Below are positions 17,471 through 26,397 of a stretch of DNA of 64,000 nt, one piece after another. The stretch's first letter is position 1. Every line of letters begins with the position of its first letter. Below the pieces are notes generated by a model, which saw nothing but the letters and a program-made list of their open reading frames with translations, did not search any database and was not told the DNA's origin. The stretch is taken from contig JAZRVO010000021.1 in assembly GCA_045599185.1 (NCBI GenBank), positions 1-64,000 on the forward strand, given 5' to 3'. The position numbers and the translations under genes are program-made. The DNA is from UBA1240 sp045599185 (GTDB taxonomy: Bacteria; Spirochaetota; Spirochaetia; Treponematales; Treponemataceae).

Positions 17471-17965
17471 CTATTTAAAATATTTTTCCAGTTTTTCTAC
17501 AACTTTGGCAGGCTTTTCGTTAACCGTAAAATAAATAACCTGTTCCTTATTGGTGGCGGCACTTTTATCGTTCTGGTCTTTCAGGCCGGGTTCAAAACTT
17601 ATGCACACATCGTTTTTAGGCATAAAAAACCCAATAAATCCTTTTGTAACCGGCACAAAAGCGCAGAAAGCCGGTAAATTGCTCAAGCACACGTACTGTT
17701 CGCCCGGCGTTTTACCGCCTGCACGTATCCTGAAAAGCGAAGTCATTGCAGATTCCCACGCCGGTGCATAAAAATGCAGTTTATCACCTAAAACCAAAAG
17801 CCCCCACAATTCGCCGTTAGCTGGCGGAAAATGCAGGCCGATACTTTCCAGCACTGCTGACGAACCGAATATTTTTACCATCAAAACTTCTTTTACTTCA
17901 TCGCCGTACTGGGCTTTAAAATCAGCAAAAAATTCATCCTGCTGCTGCTTTATGCTATCGTTCAT
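17471..17965 (-). CDS. Conserved-looking hypothetical protein
   Basis: 164 residues, no signal peptide or membrane helix. AAGGAG lies 7 nt before the ATG. The middle is rich in aromatic and hydrophobic beta-like stretches (LWGLLVLGDKLHFYAPAW, FCAFVPVTKGFIGFFMP), as in small beta-barrel or PH-like folds, but I cannot name the family. It is the third gene of a minus-strand cluster and starts 9 bp after the PilZ-like gene. Confidence 0.65.
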   Translation of the reverse strand: MNDSIKQQQDEFFADFKAQYGDEVKEVLMVKIFGSSAVLESIGLHFPPANGELWGLLVLGDKLHFYAPAWESAMTSLFRIRAGGKTPGEQYVCLSNLPAFCAFVPVTKGFIGFFMPKNDVCISFEPGLKDQNDKSAATNKEQVIYFTVNEKPAKVVEKLEKYFK

Positions 17966-17974
17966 AACAGCTCC

Positions 17975-19126
17975 TTATATTCTTCCGGCAAGCATAGCGC
18001 CAAAATGTTTTTCATATAAAAAACGCCTGTCTTCCGGGGTCATGCCCGTAAAGCGGCAAACCACTGCAACACGTTCTTCTTCTACCATAACGCTTAAAAC
18101 CACGCATTTGGCAACAATTTTTCTAAAGCCAATTGAAAGCTTAAAAATGTATTCTTCGCGTTCAGTCATCGAAATAGTGTTAAGCGAACAGCCGAAACAT
18201 ACAAAGGCATCGCTTAAATAAAGAATTTCAACTGGTGCAATGCGCCCCTGCACCGAACTTTGAGAATCGGATGCCAGATTTGAAAGATAGGCGGCCGCGG
18301 GCAGATAGGCAATCTGTTCTTCGGTTATTTTTGCACACGCACCTGCCTTCTGGTTTGTAAAGCAGCTGCGTTCAATGCTTACTGCCCTGCCCCCGGTTAT
18401 GCCCGGAATCGGTATGTAGCACAAATCGGCAAGCAGGTGCAGGCTGTTGCGCACCCGGGCAAGTTCGTCACTTACAGGCGAACGCTGGTCCAAGTCGCGC
18501 ACGGTAAAGCACGCATCAAAGGGAAACGGCGGATTGGACGGAAAGCGTTTTTCCGGGAAAAAGAGGATTTTTTTTGTTTTAAGCAGCAGCGATTCAATTT
18601 CTTCGGGCAAATCTACCGCCTGATGCATGCTGCTGTAGCGTGAAAGAATGGAAAAAAATGCAATTTCGTCATCCGGCTCAACGGTTTTCCATACCGCCGG
18701 GTTAAAAAGTGGAAAAAGCGTGCTTGAAACGCAGGGCACAAAACTTTGCTGTGCCTTTCCCACGTTATAAAAAAGCTGTCCCCGGTAAGTCGGCGAATCA
18801 AAGGAAATGGTATCAGCAGTTTTTTCAATTGCGTCAGGTATGCCAATTGCCGCATTCACGTCGCTTGTCTGCAAAATTGAATCAAACTGAAGGCCGCGCT
18901 TACGGAAATAGAAGGATACGCGGATTTTGTTTTTTTCAATGCGCATCCACTGGGGCGTAAGTTTTTTTGAAAAAATAATCACAGACTGCTGCACCGTGTA
19001 CTGGCCTTTTTCCAGTTCAAAAGCCGTTTCATACGCCCCTTCGCAGGATATTTTAAGCAGTGGAAATTCGGTGCGCAGATACTGTATTACTACATCGCGC
19101 TGAATACCGGTGAGCATTTCATTCAT
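17975..19126 (-). CDS. Probable PilZ-like protein
   Basis: 383 residues. GGAGA lies 9-10 nt before the ATG, inside the end of the preceding lipoprotein gene (8-bp overlap). The last 110 residues have the look of a PilZ-type beta-barrel: beta strands with spaced Arg/Ser, ending in VVCRFTGMTPEDRRFLYEKHFG, typical of the barrel's closing helix. A canonical RxxxR motif is not clear, so c-di-GMP binding is uncertain. The N-terminal part is of unknown type. c-di-GMP genes occur elsewhere in the window (22447 and 41020). Confidence 0.55.
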   Translation of the reverse strand: MNEMLTGIQRDVVIQYLRTEFPLLKISCEGAYETAFELEKGQYTVQQSVIIFSKKLTPQWMRIEKNKIRVSFYFRKRGLQFDSILQTSDVNAAIGIPDAIEKTADTISFDSPTYRGQLFYNVGKAQQSFVPCVSSTLFPLFNPAVWKTVEPDDEIAFFSILSRYSSMHQAVDLPEEIESLLLKTKKILFFPEKRFPSNPPFPFDACFTVRDLDQRSPVSDELARVRNSLHLLADLCYIPIPGITGGRAVSIERSCFTNQKAGACAKITEEQIAYLPAAAYLSNLASDSQSSVQGRIAPVEILYLSDAFVCFGCSLNTISMTEREEYIFKLSIGFRKIVAKCVVLSVMVEEERVAVVCRFTGMTPEDRRFLYEKHFGAMLAGRI

Positions 19127-19760
19127 TTATCTGGTCTCCAAAATATATTTGTTCAATTACCCAGCGGCCGTTTTTTTGATGCATGAAAACCTGCAAATCG
19201 GTATGCATGTTTTCGCCCTGCAGCCGCACGGGAATTTGTAAAGTTTCTTCTATTGCAGCAGGTTTTGCATAATATATTTTTTTTACTTCGTGAATTGCCC
19301 TGAAAGAATTTTCCAGAACAAAAGGCAAAAAAACAAAACGGTCATCTAAAAAATCGGCACTTACGCTGCGCCGTTCAATTTGTTTAAGCGCCGCCAGGGC
19401 AAAAAAAGCAGTCAGGGTCTGGTATGCGGCCGGGTCTAAGGTGCGCGTGTCCAAAGTGGAAAAATCTTTAAGCGACGGATAGACCGGCACCGGGCAGTTT
19501 ATGGCTGGCAGGGCTTGTGGCAGGGGCAAGCTGCTGCTCTGTATGTTTTTGGGCGGCAAACCGGCGGCATCAAGTTCTTCTGCCCATTCCAGCTGGCTTG
19601 CAATGCTGCGCGCCTGATTGCGAAGAACCGTGTCTACCGGTGCAATTTTGTTAACGTTTTTGGCACAGCCGGTAAACAAAACCGGAACTGAAAAAATGCC
19701 GCAACCCAAGCAGGCCTTAAAAATGAATGAATAAAACTTTTTGCAATAAAAAAAACTCAT
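19119..19760 (-). CDS. Lipoprotein of unknown function
   Basis: About 213 residues. The N-terminus has Lys-Lys, a hydrophobic run and the lipobox LFTGC before AKNVNK, so it is a lipid-anchored envelope protein. The ATG at 19760 is preferred over an in-frame GTG at 19769; neither has a Shine-Dalgarno. On the minus strand TGGTAAAAT, an extended -10, ends 15 nt before the ATG, so the leader would be very short. First of three overlapping or close minus-strand genes; the next starts within its last codons. Confidence 0.65.
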   Translation of the reverse strand: MSFFYCKKFYSFIFKACLGCGIFSVPVLFTGCAKNVNKIAPVDTVLRNQARSIASQLEWAEELDAAGLPPKNIQSSSLPLPQALPAINCPVPVYPSLKDFSTLDTRTLDPAAYQTLTAFFALAALKQIERRSVSADFLDDRFVFLPFVLENSFRAIHEVKKIYYAKPAAIEETLQIPVRLQGENMHTDLQVFMHQKNGRWVIEQIYFGDQINE

Positions 19761-19900
19761 AGCGCACACGAAATAATTTTACCACAAATCCCCAAACTTT
19801 TAAATGCCACAAATTAACAGCCCATCAATAAAAAAGAAACCACTCTCAAGCAGCCCCACAAATTCAAAAGCGCACCCTAATTTTGTCCCGAAACAGCGCT

Positions 19901-20130
19901 CTAGTTTTGCCCAGCAAAACTAGGGGCTTGTGCCTATGCCAAGTGAAAATAACATAAAAAGCAAATGGCACACGCTTTGGGGCATGTGCCTACACCAAGC
20001 AAAAAAATTAGAGGAAAAGCAAACAGCACACCCACAAATCCAGAAAAATTTTCCGTGTTTTGCATCGCAAAAATCGGAGCTTTGTGCTTACACCAAGTAA
20101 AAATAACATAAAAAGCAAATAGCACACGCA
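19901..20130 (+). repeat. Two-hairpin dispersed repeat, triplicate copy
   Basis: The first hairpin, CTAGTTTTGC / GCAAAACTAG (19901-19923), is followed by three related B-units at 19927-19975, 19983-20032 and 20080-20130. Each opens with TGTGCY-TACACCAAG-like sequence and closes with AAGCAAAYRGCACAC, forming TGTGC/GCACA stems. A second TTTTGC / GCAAAA hairpin sits at 20058-20072. Related units occur at 26.3 and 42.1 kb and, degenerate, at 23.85 kb. This fills the 440-bp divergent gap before the aconitase gene; its promoter was not clearly located. Confidence 0.7.
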
Positions 20131-20209
20131 TAGACACAAACCTCTCTAATAGGTAAAATAGTGAAAAATGTTTTATTAACGTTTATATTTTTCCCTAAGG
20201 AGAACTATT

Positions 20210-22216
20210 TTGGCACTCACCCTAGCAGAAAAAATCTTGCAGGCGCACATTGTTGACAGCGCAGAAAAGTTTACGAAAGGTCAGCCAATCACACGTGGCA
20301 GCGACATTGCCATTCGCATTGACCAGACCCTTACCCAGGATGCCACCGGTACAATGGCTTATCTTCAGTTTGAAACCATCGGCATTCCACGCGTAAAAAC
20401 AGAAGTTTCGGTTTCGTACATTGACCACAATACATTGCAGACCGACTTCAGAAACATGGACGACCACCGCTACTTGCAGTCTATTGCTGCAAAATACGGC
20501 ATTTATTTTTCTCGTCCGGGCAACGGTATCTGCCATCAGGTTCATCTGGAACGTTTCGGCGTACCCGGCAAGACATTGCTTGGTTCAGACAGCCACACGC
20601 CAACAGGCGGCGGAATCGGCATGATTGCAATTGGTGCAGGCGGTCTGGACGTTGCAGTAGCAATGGGCGGCGGTGCATTTCACCTTGCCATGCCTAAAGT
20701 TTTCGGCGTTAAATTAACCGGAAAATTGCAGAAAGGTGTTGGTGCAAAAGACATTATTCTTGAAGTATTGCGCAAGGAAAGCGTTAAAGGCGGCGTTGGT
20801 GCCGTTTACGAATATTTTGGCCCAGGCGTTGAAAGCTTAACGGTACCTCAGCGCGCCACAATTACAAACATGGGTGCAGAATTAGGCGCAACATGTTCAA
20901 TTTTCCCTTCTGACGAAGCAACAAAAGCATTTTTAACGGCTATGGGACGTGTAGATGCATGGAGCGAACTTAAAGCCGACGAAGGTGCCGTATACGATAA
21001 AATCGTTGAAATCAATCTTGACGAACTGGGTTCAATGGCAGCCTGTCCGCATTCACCTGATGCAGTACAGACCATTGCAAGCCTTGCAGGCAAGAAAGTT
21101 ACGCAGGTTGCAATCGGTTCTTGCACAAACAGTTCGCTTGACGACCTTGCAGCCGTTGCCGCAATTGTAAAAGGCAAGCACGTTGCACCCGGCGTAGAAG
21201 CCGGCATTGCACCGGGAAGCCGCACCACACTTATGATGGCAGAAAAAGCAGGCATTCTCGGTGAACTGATTCGTGCAGGTTTCCGCATTCTTGAAAGTGC
21301 ATGCGGTCCGTGCATCGGTATGGGTTTTGCACCAAACAGCGAAGGCGTAACGCTGCGCACATTCAACCGCAACTTTAAAGGCCGCAGCGGTACGGCAGAT
21401 GCTTCAGTTTACCTTGTTTCGCCGGAAACAGCCGCAGCTGCAGCAGTTACAGGCGTTATTACAGAACCAAAAACATTGCAGTTTGAAAAATTAATCGGCG
21501 AAGGCAAGACAATGCTTTCTGGCGAAGCTGCCGTGCTGAACAAAGACCAGATTCTTAACTTTGCAAAAGACGACGGAATGCTTATTGCTCCGCTCAGCAT
21601 GGAAGAAGCAGCAAAAGTTGAAATTGTACGCGGTCCTAACATTAAACCGTGCCCGGCAACAGCAGAAGCTGCCGCAAAATTAACATTGCCAGTGCTTTTA
21701 AAAGCAGGCGACAACGTAAGCACCGACGACATTATGCCGGCAGGTGCAAAAGTATTGCCGTTGCGTTCAAATATTCCGGAAATTTCTAAATTTACGTTTG
21801 AACGCCTTGATGCTACTTTCTACGAACGCGCTTCGGCACTTAACCCGAAAGGCTGTTTTGTAGTAGGCGGCGAAAACTACGGTCAGGGTTCTTCTCGCGA
21901 ACACGCAGCACTTGCACCAATGTACCTTGGCGTTCGTGCCGTAATCGTTAAATCTTTTGCACGCATTCACAAGGCAAACCTTGTAAACTACGGCATCATT
22001 CCTGTTGTTTTTGCAAATCCTGCCGATTACGACAAAATCAGTCAGGGCGATACGCTGGAAATTACAAACATTGAACAGGCACTTAAAACCGGCGGCAATT
22101 TTGAAATGAAGTGCGGAGCCAACACTTTTGAAGGCACAAACACTCTGGATGAACGCAGCCGCAACATTCTGCTTGCAGGCGGTTTGGCAGCCTATACACG
22201 CAACGGCGGCCAGTAA
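20210..22216 (+). CDS. Aconitate hydratase, single-chain with swivel domain
   Basis: 668 residues, [4Fe-4S] dehydratase interconverting citrate and isocitrate. AAGGAG lies 7 nt before a TTG start. The cluster ligands are visible as GSCTNSS and ACGPCIGMG. The C-terminal swivel domain (about 490-668) has the substrate loop ENYGQGSSREHAA. Its length fits the shorter Aquifex-type aconitase rather than the 890-residue AcnA. Treponemes generally lack a full TCA cycle, so a role in 2-oxoglutarate/glutamate supply is likely. A homoaconitase or isopropylmalate role cannot be excluded, but no leu genes are nearby. Confidence 0.88.
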   Translation: MALTLAEKILQAHIVDSAEKFTKGQPITRGSDIAIRIDQTLTQDATGTMAYLQFETIGIPRVKTEVSVSYIDHNTLQTDFRNMDDHRYLQSIAAKYGIYFSRPGNGICHQVHLERFGVPGKTLLGSDSHTPTGGGIGMIAIGAGGLDVAVAMGGGAFHLAMPKVFGVKLTGKLQKGVGAKDIILEVLRKESVKGGVGAVYEYFGPGVESLTVPQRATITNMGAELGATCSIFPSDEATKAFLTAMGRVDAWSELKADEGAVYDKIVEINLDELGSMAACPHSPDAVQTIASLAGKKVTQVAIGSCTNSSLDDLAAVAAIVKGKHVAPGVEAGIAPGSRTTLMMAEKAGILGELIRAGFRILESACGPCIGMGFAPNSEGVTLRTFNRNFKGRSGTADASVYLVSPETAAAAAVTGVITEPKTLQFEKLIGEGKTMLSGEAAVLNKDQILNFAKDDGMLIAPLSMEEAAKVEIVRGPNIKPCPATAEAAAKLTLPVLLKAGDNVSTDDIMPAGAKVLPLRSNIPEISKFTFERLDATFYERASALNPKGCFVVGGENYGQGSSREHAALAPMYLGVRAVIVKSFARIHKANLVNYGIIPVVFANPADYDKISQGDTLEITNIEQALKTGGNFEMKCGANTFEGTNTLDERSRNILLAGGLAAYTRNGGQ

Positions 22217-22276
22217 AAAACAGCGCAGGTGCTGCACCCTAAAAGCGGCACTTGCGTAAAATGTGCCAGCAGGCTT

Positions 22277-22324
22277 AAAGCCCCGGACTGAACGAAAATT
22301 ATTCAGGCCGGGGCTTTTTTTTAA
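22277..22324 (+). terminator. Aconitase terminator
   Basis: Stem AAAGCCCCGG-A-CTGAA / TTCAG-G-CCGGGGCTTT, followed by a run of T. Confidence 0.85.
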
Positions 22325-22409
22325 CTTTTGCAAATGGTTTGGCAGCCTTATTTTATCAGCCGCCGCCAGCCGGGTTTCTTTACTTTTCTGCAAAACTGAA
22401 TAAACACAT

Positions 22410-22438
22410 TCGACCTTTTGAATATTCTGCTGTATAAT
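22410..22438 (+). promoter_or_regulatory. HD-GYP gene promoter, predicted leaderless
   Basis: TCGACC (22410-22415), 17-nt spacer, perfect TATAAT (22433-22438). The ATG begins 8 nt later at 22447 and no Shine-Dalgarno is present. Confidence 0.5.
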
Positions 22439-22446
22439 GGTTTTGT

Positions 22447-23745
22447 ATGAGCCTAAAATACAATCTGGAATTTGACATTTGCGGAATAATAATTCTTATA
22501 GTTCTGCTGGTTATCCTGAACAGCCTTTACTCAAAATCAAAGAATAATCAGCTTTTCAAGCGCTTTTTAATTTTAAGCTTTCTTTCAGGCGCATTTGACA
22601 TTATCAGTGCCATAACAATCAGTTACAGCACCCGGCTGCCGGTCAGCCTTAATCTTTTTACCAATTCGGCCTATTTTCTTTTTGCTTCCTGGGCAGTTTA
22701 CGACATTTACCTTTACATTTGCACCTGCATTAACTACAAGCCCAAGCGAAAAATTGACGGAACACCAGTCGTTTTTTTAGCCTATCTGCTTTTGCTTGCA
22801 GTAAACCTGTTTACCGGCATTATCTTCAATTTTTCGGACGGAACTTACCAGACCGGACCTTTGTTCCTGCTGAATTTTCTTGTTCCCCTGTTCTACCTGT
22901 TTCATTTTACTTTTCTGCTTACATTTAAATCTGAACTTTTCAGCAAGAAACAGAAAATTCTGAACAGTTTCGTAATTATTCTGCCGGTTATAGCAGTAAT
23001 CATTCAAAGCCTTTTTCCGCGCTACCTTTTAACGTTTTTTTCATATTCAATTTTTTCTTTAATAATGCTGTTTTCGCTGGAAACCCCGGATTTTGAAGAA
23101 CTGGAATACCTTAGGAAAAATCTTGAAAACGAGGTTGACAGGCAGACTGCCACCGCCAACGAACGCTGGGAAAAAATACAGACAATGTCCATGGAAGTTG
23201 TAGAAACACTGGCGCAGGCAATTGACGCAAAAGACAGCTACACCAATGGTCATTCGCTAAGGGTTGCAAAATATTCCGTGCTGCTGGCAGAAAGCATTGG
23301 CTGGCAGAACGAAAAACTGGACATTTTGAAACGATGTGCCCTTCTTCACGACGTGGGAAAAATCGGCATACCTGATTCAATTTTGCAAAAACCGATGGCG
23401 CTTAGCAGGGAAGAATTTGACGTAATTAAAAACCACACTGTAAAAGGCAGCAAAATTTTAAGCAACATTTCTTCGCTGCCGGAAGCTTCGCTGGCTGCAA
23501 GATACCACCACGAACGCTACGACGGCACAGGCTACCCGGAAGGACTGGCCGGCAAGGAAATTCCTGACTACGCAAGGATTATTTCCATTGCCGATGCTTT
23601 TGACGCAATGAACACAAAGCGCATTTACAGGGACAGGCTTTCCCGCGAGGAAATACGGGAACGGCTTGTGGCAGGAAAAGGCACGCAGTTTGACCCGGAT
23701 TTTTTAGAAAACTTTCTTTTATTTGTTGATACGAACATAATTTAG
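22447..23745 (+). CDS. Membrane HD-GYP c-di-GMP phosphodiesterase
   Basis: 432 residues. The first 210 residues hold about seven hydrophobic segments, a membrane sensor of the 7TM type. A short coiled coil follows (ELEYLRKNLENEVDRQ), then a complete HD-GYP domain (about 245-432) with HDVGKIGIPD, the second metal His motif NHTVKGSKIL, and HHERYDGTGYPEGL. This is a full catalytic set, so degradation of c-di-GMP is expected. It probably works against a GGDEF enzyme such as that at 41020. Apparently leaderless mRNA. Confidence 0.92.
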   Translation: MSLKYNLEFDICGIIILIVLLVILNSLYSKSKNNQLFKRFLILSFLSGAFDIISAITISYSTRLPVSLNLFTNSAYFLFASWAVYDIYLYICTCINYKPKRKIDGTPVVFLAYLLLLAVNLFTGIIFNFSDGTYQTGPLFLLNFLVPLFYLFHFTFLLTFKSELFSKKQKILNSFVIILPVIAVIIQSLFPRYLLTFFSYSIFSLIMLFSLETPDFEELEYLRKNLENEVDRQTATANERWEKIQTMSMEVVETLAQAIDAKDSYTNGHSLRVAKYSVLLAESIGWQNEKLDILKRCALLHDVGKIGIPDSILQKPMALSREEFDVIKNHTVKGSKILSNISSLPEASLAARYHHERYDGTGYPEGLAGKEIPDYARIISIADAFDAMNTKRIYRDRLSREEIRERLVAGKGTQFDPDFLENFLLFVDTNII

Positions 23746-23846
23746 CCCCAAAAACTGCGGCAGGCTGAATCTGCACAAAATTTGACGTAGCTTGCGCGTG
23801 CTGATAGTCTGGTCGGTTATTGCCACAGATATATGCACGCGGAAGC

Positions 23847-23930
23847 GTTTTGCAAAACAAAACACTTCCCTTTTGGAAGGGCTTTTGCCTATAAAAAAGC
23901 AGCAGTTAGAGACAGCATAAGCAGCAAAAG
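23847..23930 (+). repeat. Possible degenerate copy of the two-hairpin repeat
   Basis: Contains the palindrome GTTTTGCAAAAC, a small GGAAG hairpin, and TTTTGCCTATA...GCAGTTAGAGA...AGCAGCAAAAG. The 11-mer GCAGTTAGAGA is identical to the minus strand of the 42.1-kb copy and the spacing is similar, but the outer stem differs. The rest of the gap 23746-24007 shows nothing else. Confidence 0.3.
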
Positions 23931-24007
23931 AAGTGGTTTAATTTTAAAATTGTTAAATATAAGTTTCTATTTGCTTTTTTTGTTTATTAAAAGTCCAAAA
24001 TAGTGTA

Positions 24008-24042
24008 TGTTATAAATGACGAAAAATAATTTTTTGTCATTT
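24008..24042 (+). promoter_or_regulatory. Extended -10 promoter with overlapping palindrome before the adenylation gene
   Basis: TGTTATAAA (24008-24016) is an extended -10. It overlaps a 29-bp near-perfect inverted repeat (24014-24042) with 14-bp arms, AAATGACGAAAAAT and ATTTTTTGTCATTT, one mismatch, 1-nt centre. Its position on the transcription start makes it a likely operator, or a stem at the very 5' end of the mRNA. Confidence 0.55.
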
Positions 24043-24061
24043 ATTATTTTATGAGGAAACC

Positions 24062-25471
24062 ATGGCTATTATTAGTGAATTAATCAAAAAGGCAATAACT
24101 GCCAGCAAAGACAAGCTTGCTTTTACGGGTTCAACTGATGAAGAAAAAATGACCTACGGCGAATTTGACGAAGCTTGTGCCAAAGTGAATGCGCTGCTGC
24201 ACAAAAAAGGACTTGAAAAAGGAGACTGCATTGCAGTTCTTCTTGGAAGAAACAAGGAATACCTGATTGCACAGACAGCAGGACTTCTTTACGGATACAA
24301 AATCGTACTGCTGGACAAGCATTATCCGCAGGACAGAATTGATTACAGCATAAAGGATGCCGGCGTTAAAGTTGTTATTGACGAAGCCTTTATGGAAGAA
24401 GCAAAGGGAACTGAACCAGATTTCAATATTCCGCCCCTTACGGAAGATGATTCAACCATTGCAACATACACTTCAGGCTCAACCGGCAAACCCAAAGGCG
24501 TTCTTCACGATCAGGGCAGCCTTGCAGAATCAGTAGTCCGCTCGGTTTACATGGAAGCACACATGGGTTCGGATGTTGCAGCACTTATTGCACCGTTTAC
24601 ATTTATTGCCGGCGTATGGATGTACCTTACGGTTTTATGCCGCGGCTGGACTGTTGTAATCATTCCAATGGAAATTGTAAAAAACCCAAGACGCCTGCCG
24701 GAGTTTATTGCGGAACACAATGTAAGCTACACATACATGCCGCCGCGTGTTCTTAAAATCTTCAAGCCTGTTTCTGATTCCCTCAAAATGGTAATTACAG
24801 GTTCAGAAAAGGTTGTAAACATTCATTCAGACAAATTCAGGATTGTAAACTGCTACGGCATGACAGAAACCTGTGCAACCGTAGTAACATTTGAAATTGA
24901 CAGGCCTTACGAAAACACGCCGTGCGGCAAACCGCTTTTAAATGATGGCGCCTACATTCTTGATGAAAACGGAAACGAAGCAGAAACCGGCGAAATTTGT
25001 CTTACCGGCCGCTTCCTTAAAGAATACATCGGCTTAAAAGAACAGACTGACGCCGTTAAAATAAAAAACCCATTTAAAGACCGTGACGGCAATGAATACA
25101 TGTACCGCACGAAAGATTTGGGCAAACGCTTGCCAAACGGAATGATTCAGTATTTGAACCGCATGGACTGGATGATTAAAATTAACGGCCAGCGCATTGA
25201 ACCGGGTGAAATTGAAGCTGTTATGAAACAGGTGCCCGGCGTAACGGACGCAATCGTAAAGGATTTTACGAACAGCCGCGGAAACGTGTTTATTTGCGGT
25301 TTTTACATTTCTGCCGACGAAAGTGTTACAAAAGAAGTGTTTATTGAAGCACTTAAAAAAATGCTGCCGGATTATATGATTCCAGCTTATTTTGTAAAAA
25401 TGGACGTTTTCCCGGTAAATCAGAACGGCAAGCTTGACCGCTTTGCTTTACCAGACCCGACAACCCTGTAA
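24062..25471 (+). CDS. Stand-alone AMP-forming adenylation domain (DltA/NRPS-like)
   Basis: 469 residues, with GAGGAAA 2-3 nt before the ATG. Core motifs appear in order: A3 YTSGSTGKPKGV, A5 CYGMTETC, A7 YRTKDLG, A8 KINGQRIEPGEIE and A10 NQNGKLDR with the catalytic Lys. It ends just after A10, so there is no carrier or condensation domain. It should activate a carboxylic acid, probably an amino or fatty acid, as acyl-AMP and load CoA or a separate carrier protein. No carrier gene is seen nearby. Alternatives are an acyl-CoA ligase or a D-Ala-type ligase. A methyltransferase lies convergent downstream. Confidence 0.82.
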   Translation: MAIISELIKKAITASKDKLAFTGSTDEEKMTYGEFDEACAKVNALLHKKGLEKGDCIAVLLGRNKEYLIAQTAGLLYGYKIVLLDKHYPQDRIDYSIKDAGVKVVIDEAFMEEAKGTEPDFNIPPLTEDDSTIATYTSGSTGKPKGVLHDQGSLAESVVRSVYMEAHMGSDVAALIAPFTFIAGVWMYLTVLCRGWTVVIIPMEIVKNPRRLPEFIAEHNVSYTYMPPRVLKIFKPVSDSLKMVITGSEKVVNIHSDKFRIVNCYGMTETCATVVTFEIDRPYENTPCGKPLLNDGAYILDENGNEAETGEICLTGRFLKEYIGLKEQTDAVKIKNPFKDRDGNEYMYRTKDLGKRLPNGMIQYLNRMDWMIKINGQRIEPGEIEAVMKQVPGVTDAIVKDFTNSRGNVFICGFYISADESVTKEVFIEALKKMLPDYMIPAYFVKMDVFPVNQNGKLDRFALPDPTTL

Positions 25472-25484
25472 AAATCTTCATAAA

Positions 25485-25537
25485 AAACGGCTGGTAAAGT
25501 ACGCAAAATGAAGCGCACCTTGCCAGCCGTTTTTTTA
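25485..25537 (+). terminator. Terminator between the adenylation and methyltransferase genes
   Basis: AAACGGCTGG / CCAGCCGTTT arms with a 30-nt partly paired loop and a T-run; the A-run on the other side makes it usable in both directions. Confidence 0.7.
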
Positions 25538-25555
25538 TTCCGGAAATTGCAGGAA

Positions 25556-26308
25556 TTATTTTTTGACAACGTAAACGTACCTTGCCAGTTGTTTTGAATA
25601 TTCTTCAAAGGGTCTGTTTACATATTCAGTTTGCCAAACAAGCGTGTCAAACCATTCGCCATTGCCTTCTTTTTTGAACATTTCTTCAAATTCCTGCGCA
25701 GCTTTTCTTTTGCGGATAAGCAAATCGTAGGATTCTTTTGTTATGTCTTTAACTTCGTAAGGAATGTTTCTGCTTAAAAAGGCTTTGGCAAGAACGGTGG
25801 TATTCGCATTGTCAGTTTTTGGCATTACGTCCCCTTCCTGATACAGCGCAAAAAACGTGCCGCCTTTTTTTAGCCAGCGCATAATCTGGTCTACAAACGC
25901 CGGCATATCGGGGGCAAAATACATCGTATCCATGGAAGTAACAACGTCAAAAAAACCGGCCGGGTAATCCACTTCGCCAATGCAGCCGTGAACAAAATTT
26001 CCGTTCTTAAATGAATTTCTGGCTAAGCCAATTGCATTTTCCGAATAGTCAAAACCGTGAATGACGGCACCTGTTTTTTCCTGCAAATAGCCAAGCATTT
26101 TTCCGTTTCCGCAGCCTATATCAAGAATGTGCCCGCCCTGCGGAATATATTCAATTACCCTTTCAATCTGGGCAACGTCGCTAAATCCATCCTGAGAAAA
26201 ATCCTGCCCGAATGCCTTTTTACAAAATAATTTGAAGGCTTCTGAATTTTCCGTCATTGCGTAAAACTGTTCATATTCATTGTAAAAAAGCAAATCCTGC
26301 TTGTGCAT
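25556..26308 (-). CDS. Class I SAM-dependent methyltransferase
   Basis: 250 residues. SAM-binding motif I is ILDIGCGNGKMLG (about 62-74), the acidic loop GFDYSENAI, and motif IV-like FDVVTSMDTMYF. The fold resembles small-molecule methyltransferases; the substrate is unknown. GAGGAA lies 7 nt before the ATG. Both the ribosome site and the first four codons lie inside a copy of the two-hairpin repeat, which is partly duplicated 89 bp upstream. It is convergent with the adenylation gene, so any shared pathway is speculative. Confidence 0.88.
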   Translation of the reverse strand: MHKQDLLFYNEYEQFYAMTENSEAFKLFCKKAFGQDFSQDGFSDVAQIERVIEYIPQGGHILDIGCGNGKMLGYLQEKTGAVIHGFDYSENAIGLARNSFKNGNFVHGCIGEVDYPAGFFDVVTSMDTMYFAPDMPAFVDQIMRWLKKGGTFFALYQEGDVMPKTDNANTTVLAKAFLSRNIPYEVKDITKESYDLLIRKRKAAQEFEEMFKKEGNGEWFDTLVWQTEYVNRPFEEYSKQLARYVYVVKK

Positions 26309-26397
26309 CTTATTCTTCCTCTAATTTCCATTGGTTTATGCACAAGACACAGTTTGCTGCCGCAAACTGCGGCATTTTTCTCTCCCTGCTTGTGCAT
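26254..26397 (-). CDS. Possible 47-codon upstream ORF in repeat
   Basis: The duplicated repeat unit (26385-26427) carries the same GAGGAA-7 nt-ATG as the methyltransferase. Its ATG opens 47 codons beginning MHKQGEK and ending NMNSFTQ. They overlap the methyltransferase start in another frame and stop 52 nt inside that gene. It may act as a decoy or leader ORF; there is no evidence that the peptide has a function. Confidence 0.35.
   Translation of the reverse strand: MHKQGEKNAAVCGSKLCLVHKPMEIRGRIRCTSRICFFTMNMNSFTQ

Noticed and set aside
20210..22216. Aconitase thought to be truncated
   Set aside because: Both the cluster-binding domains and the swivel domain are present; 668 residues is normal for the shorter type.
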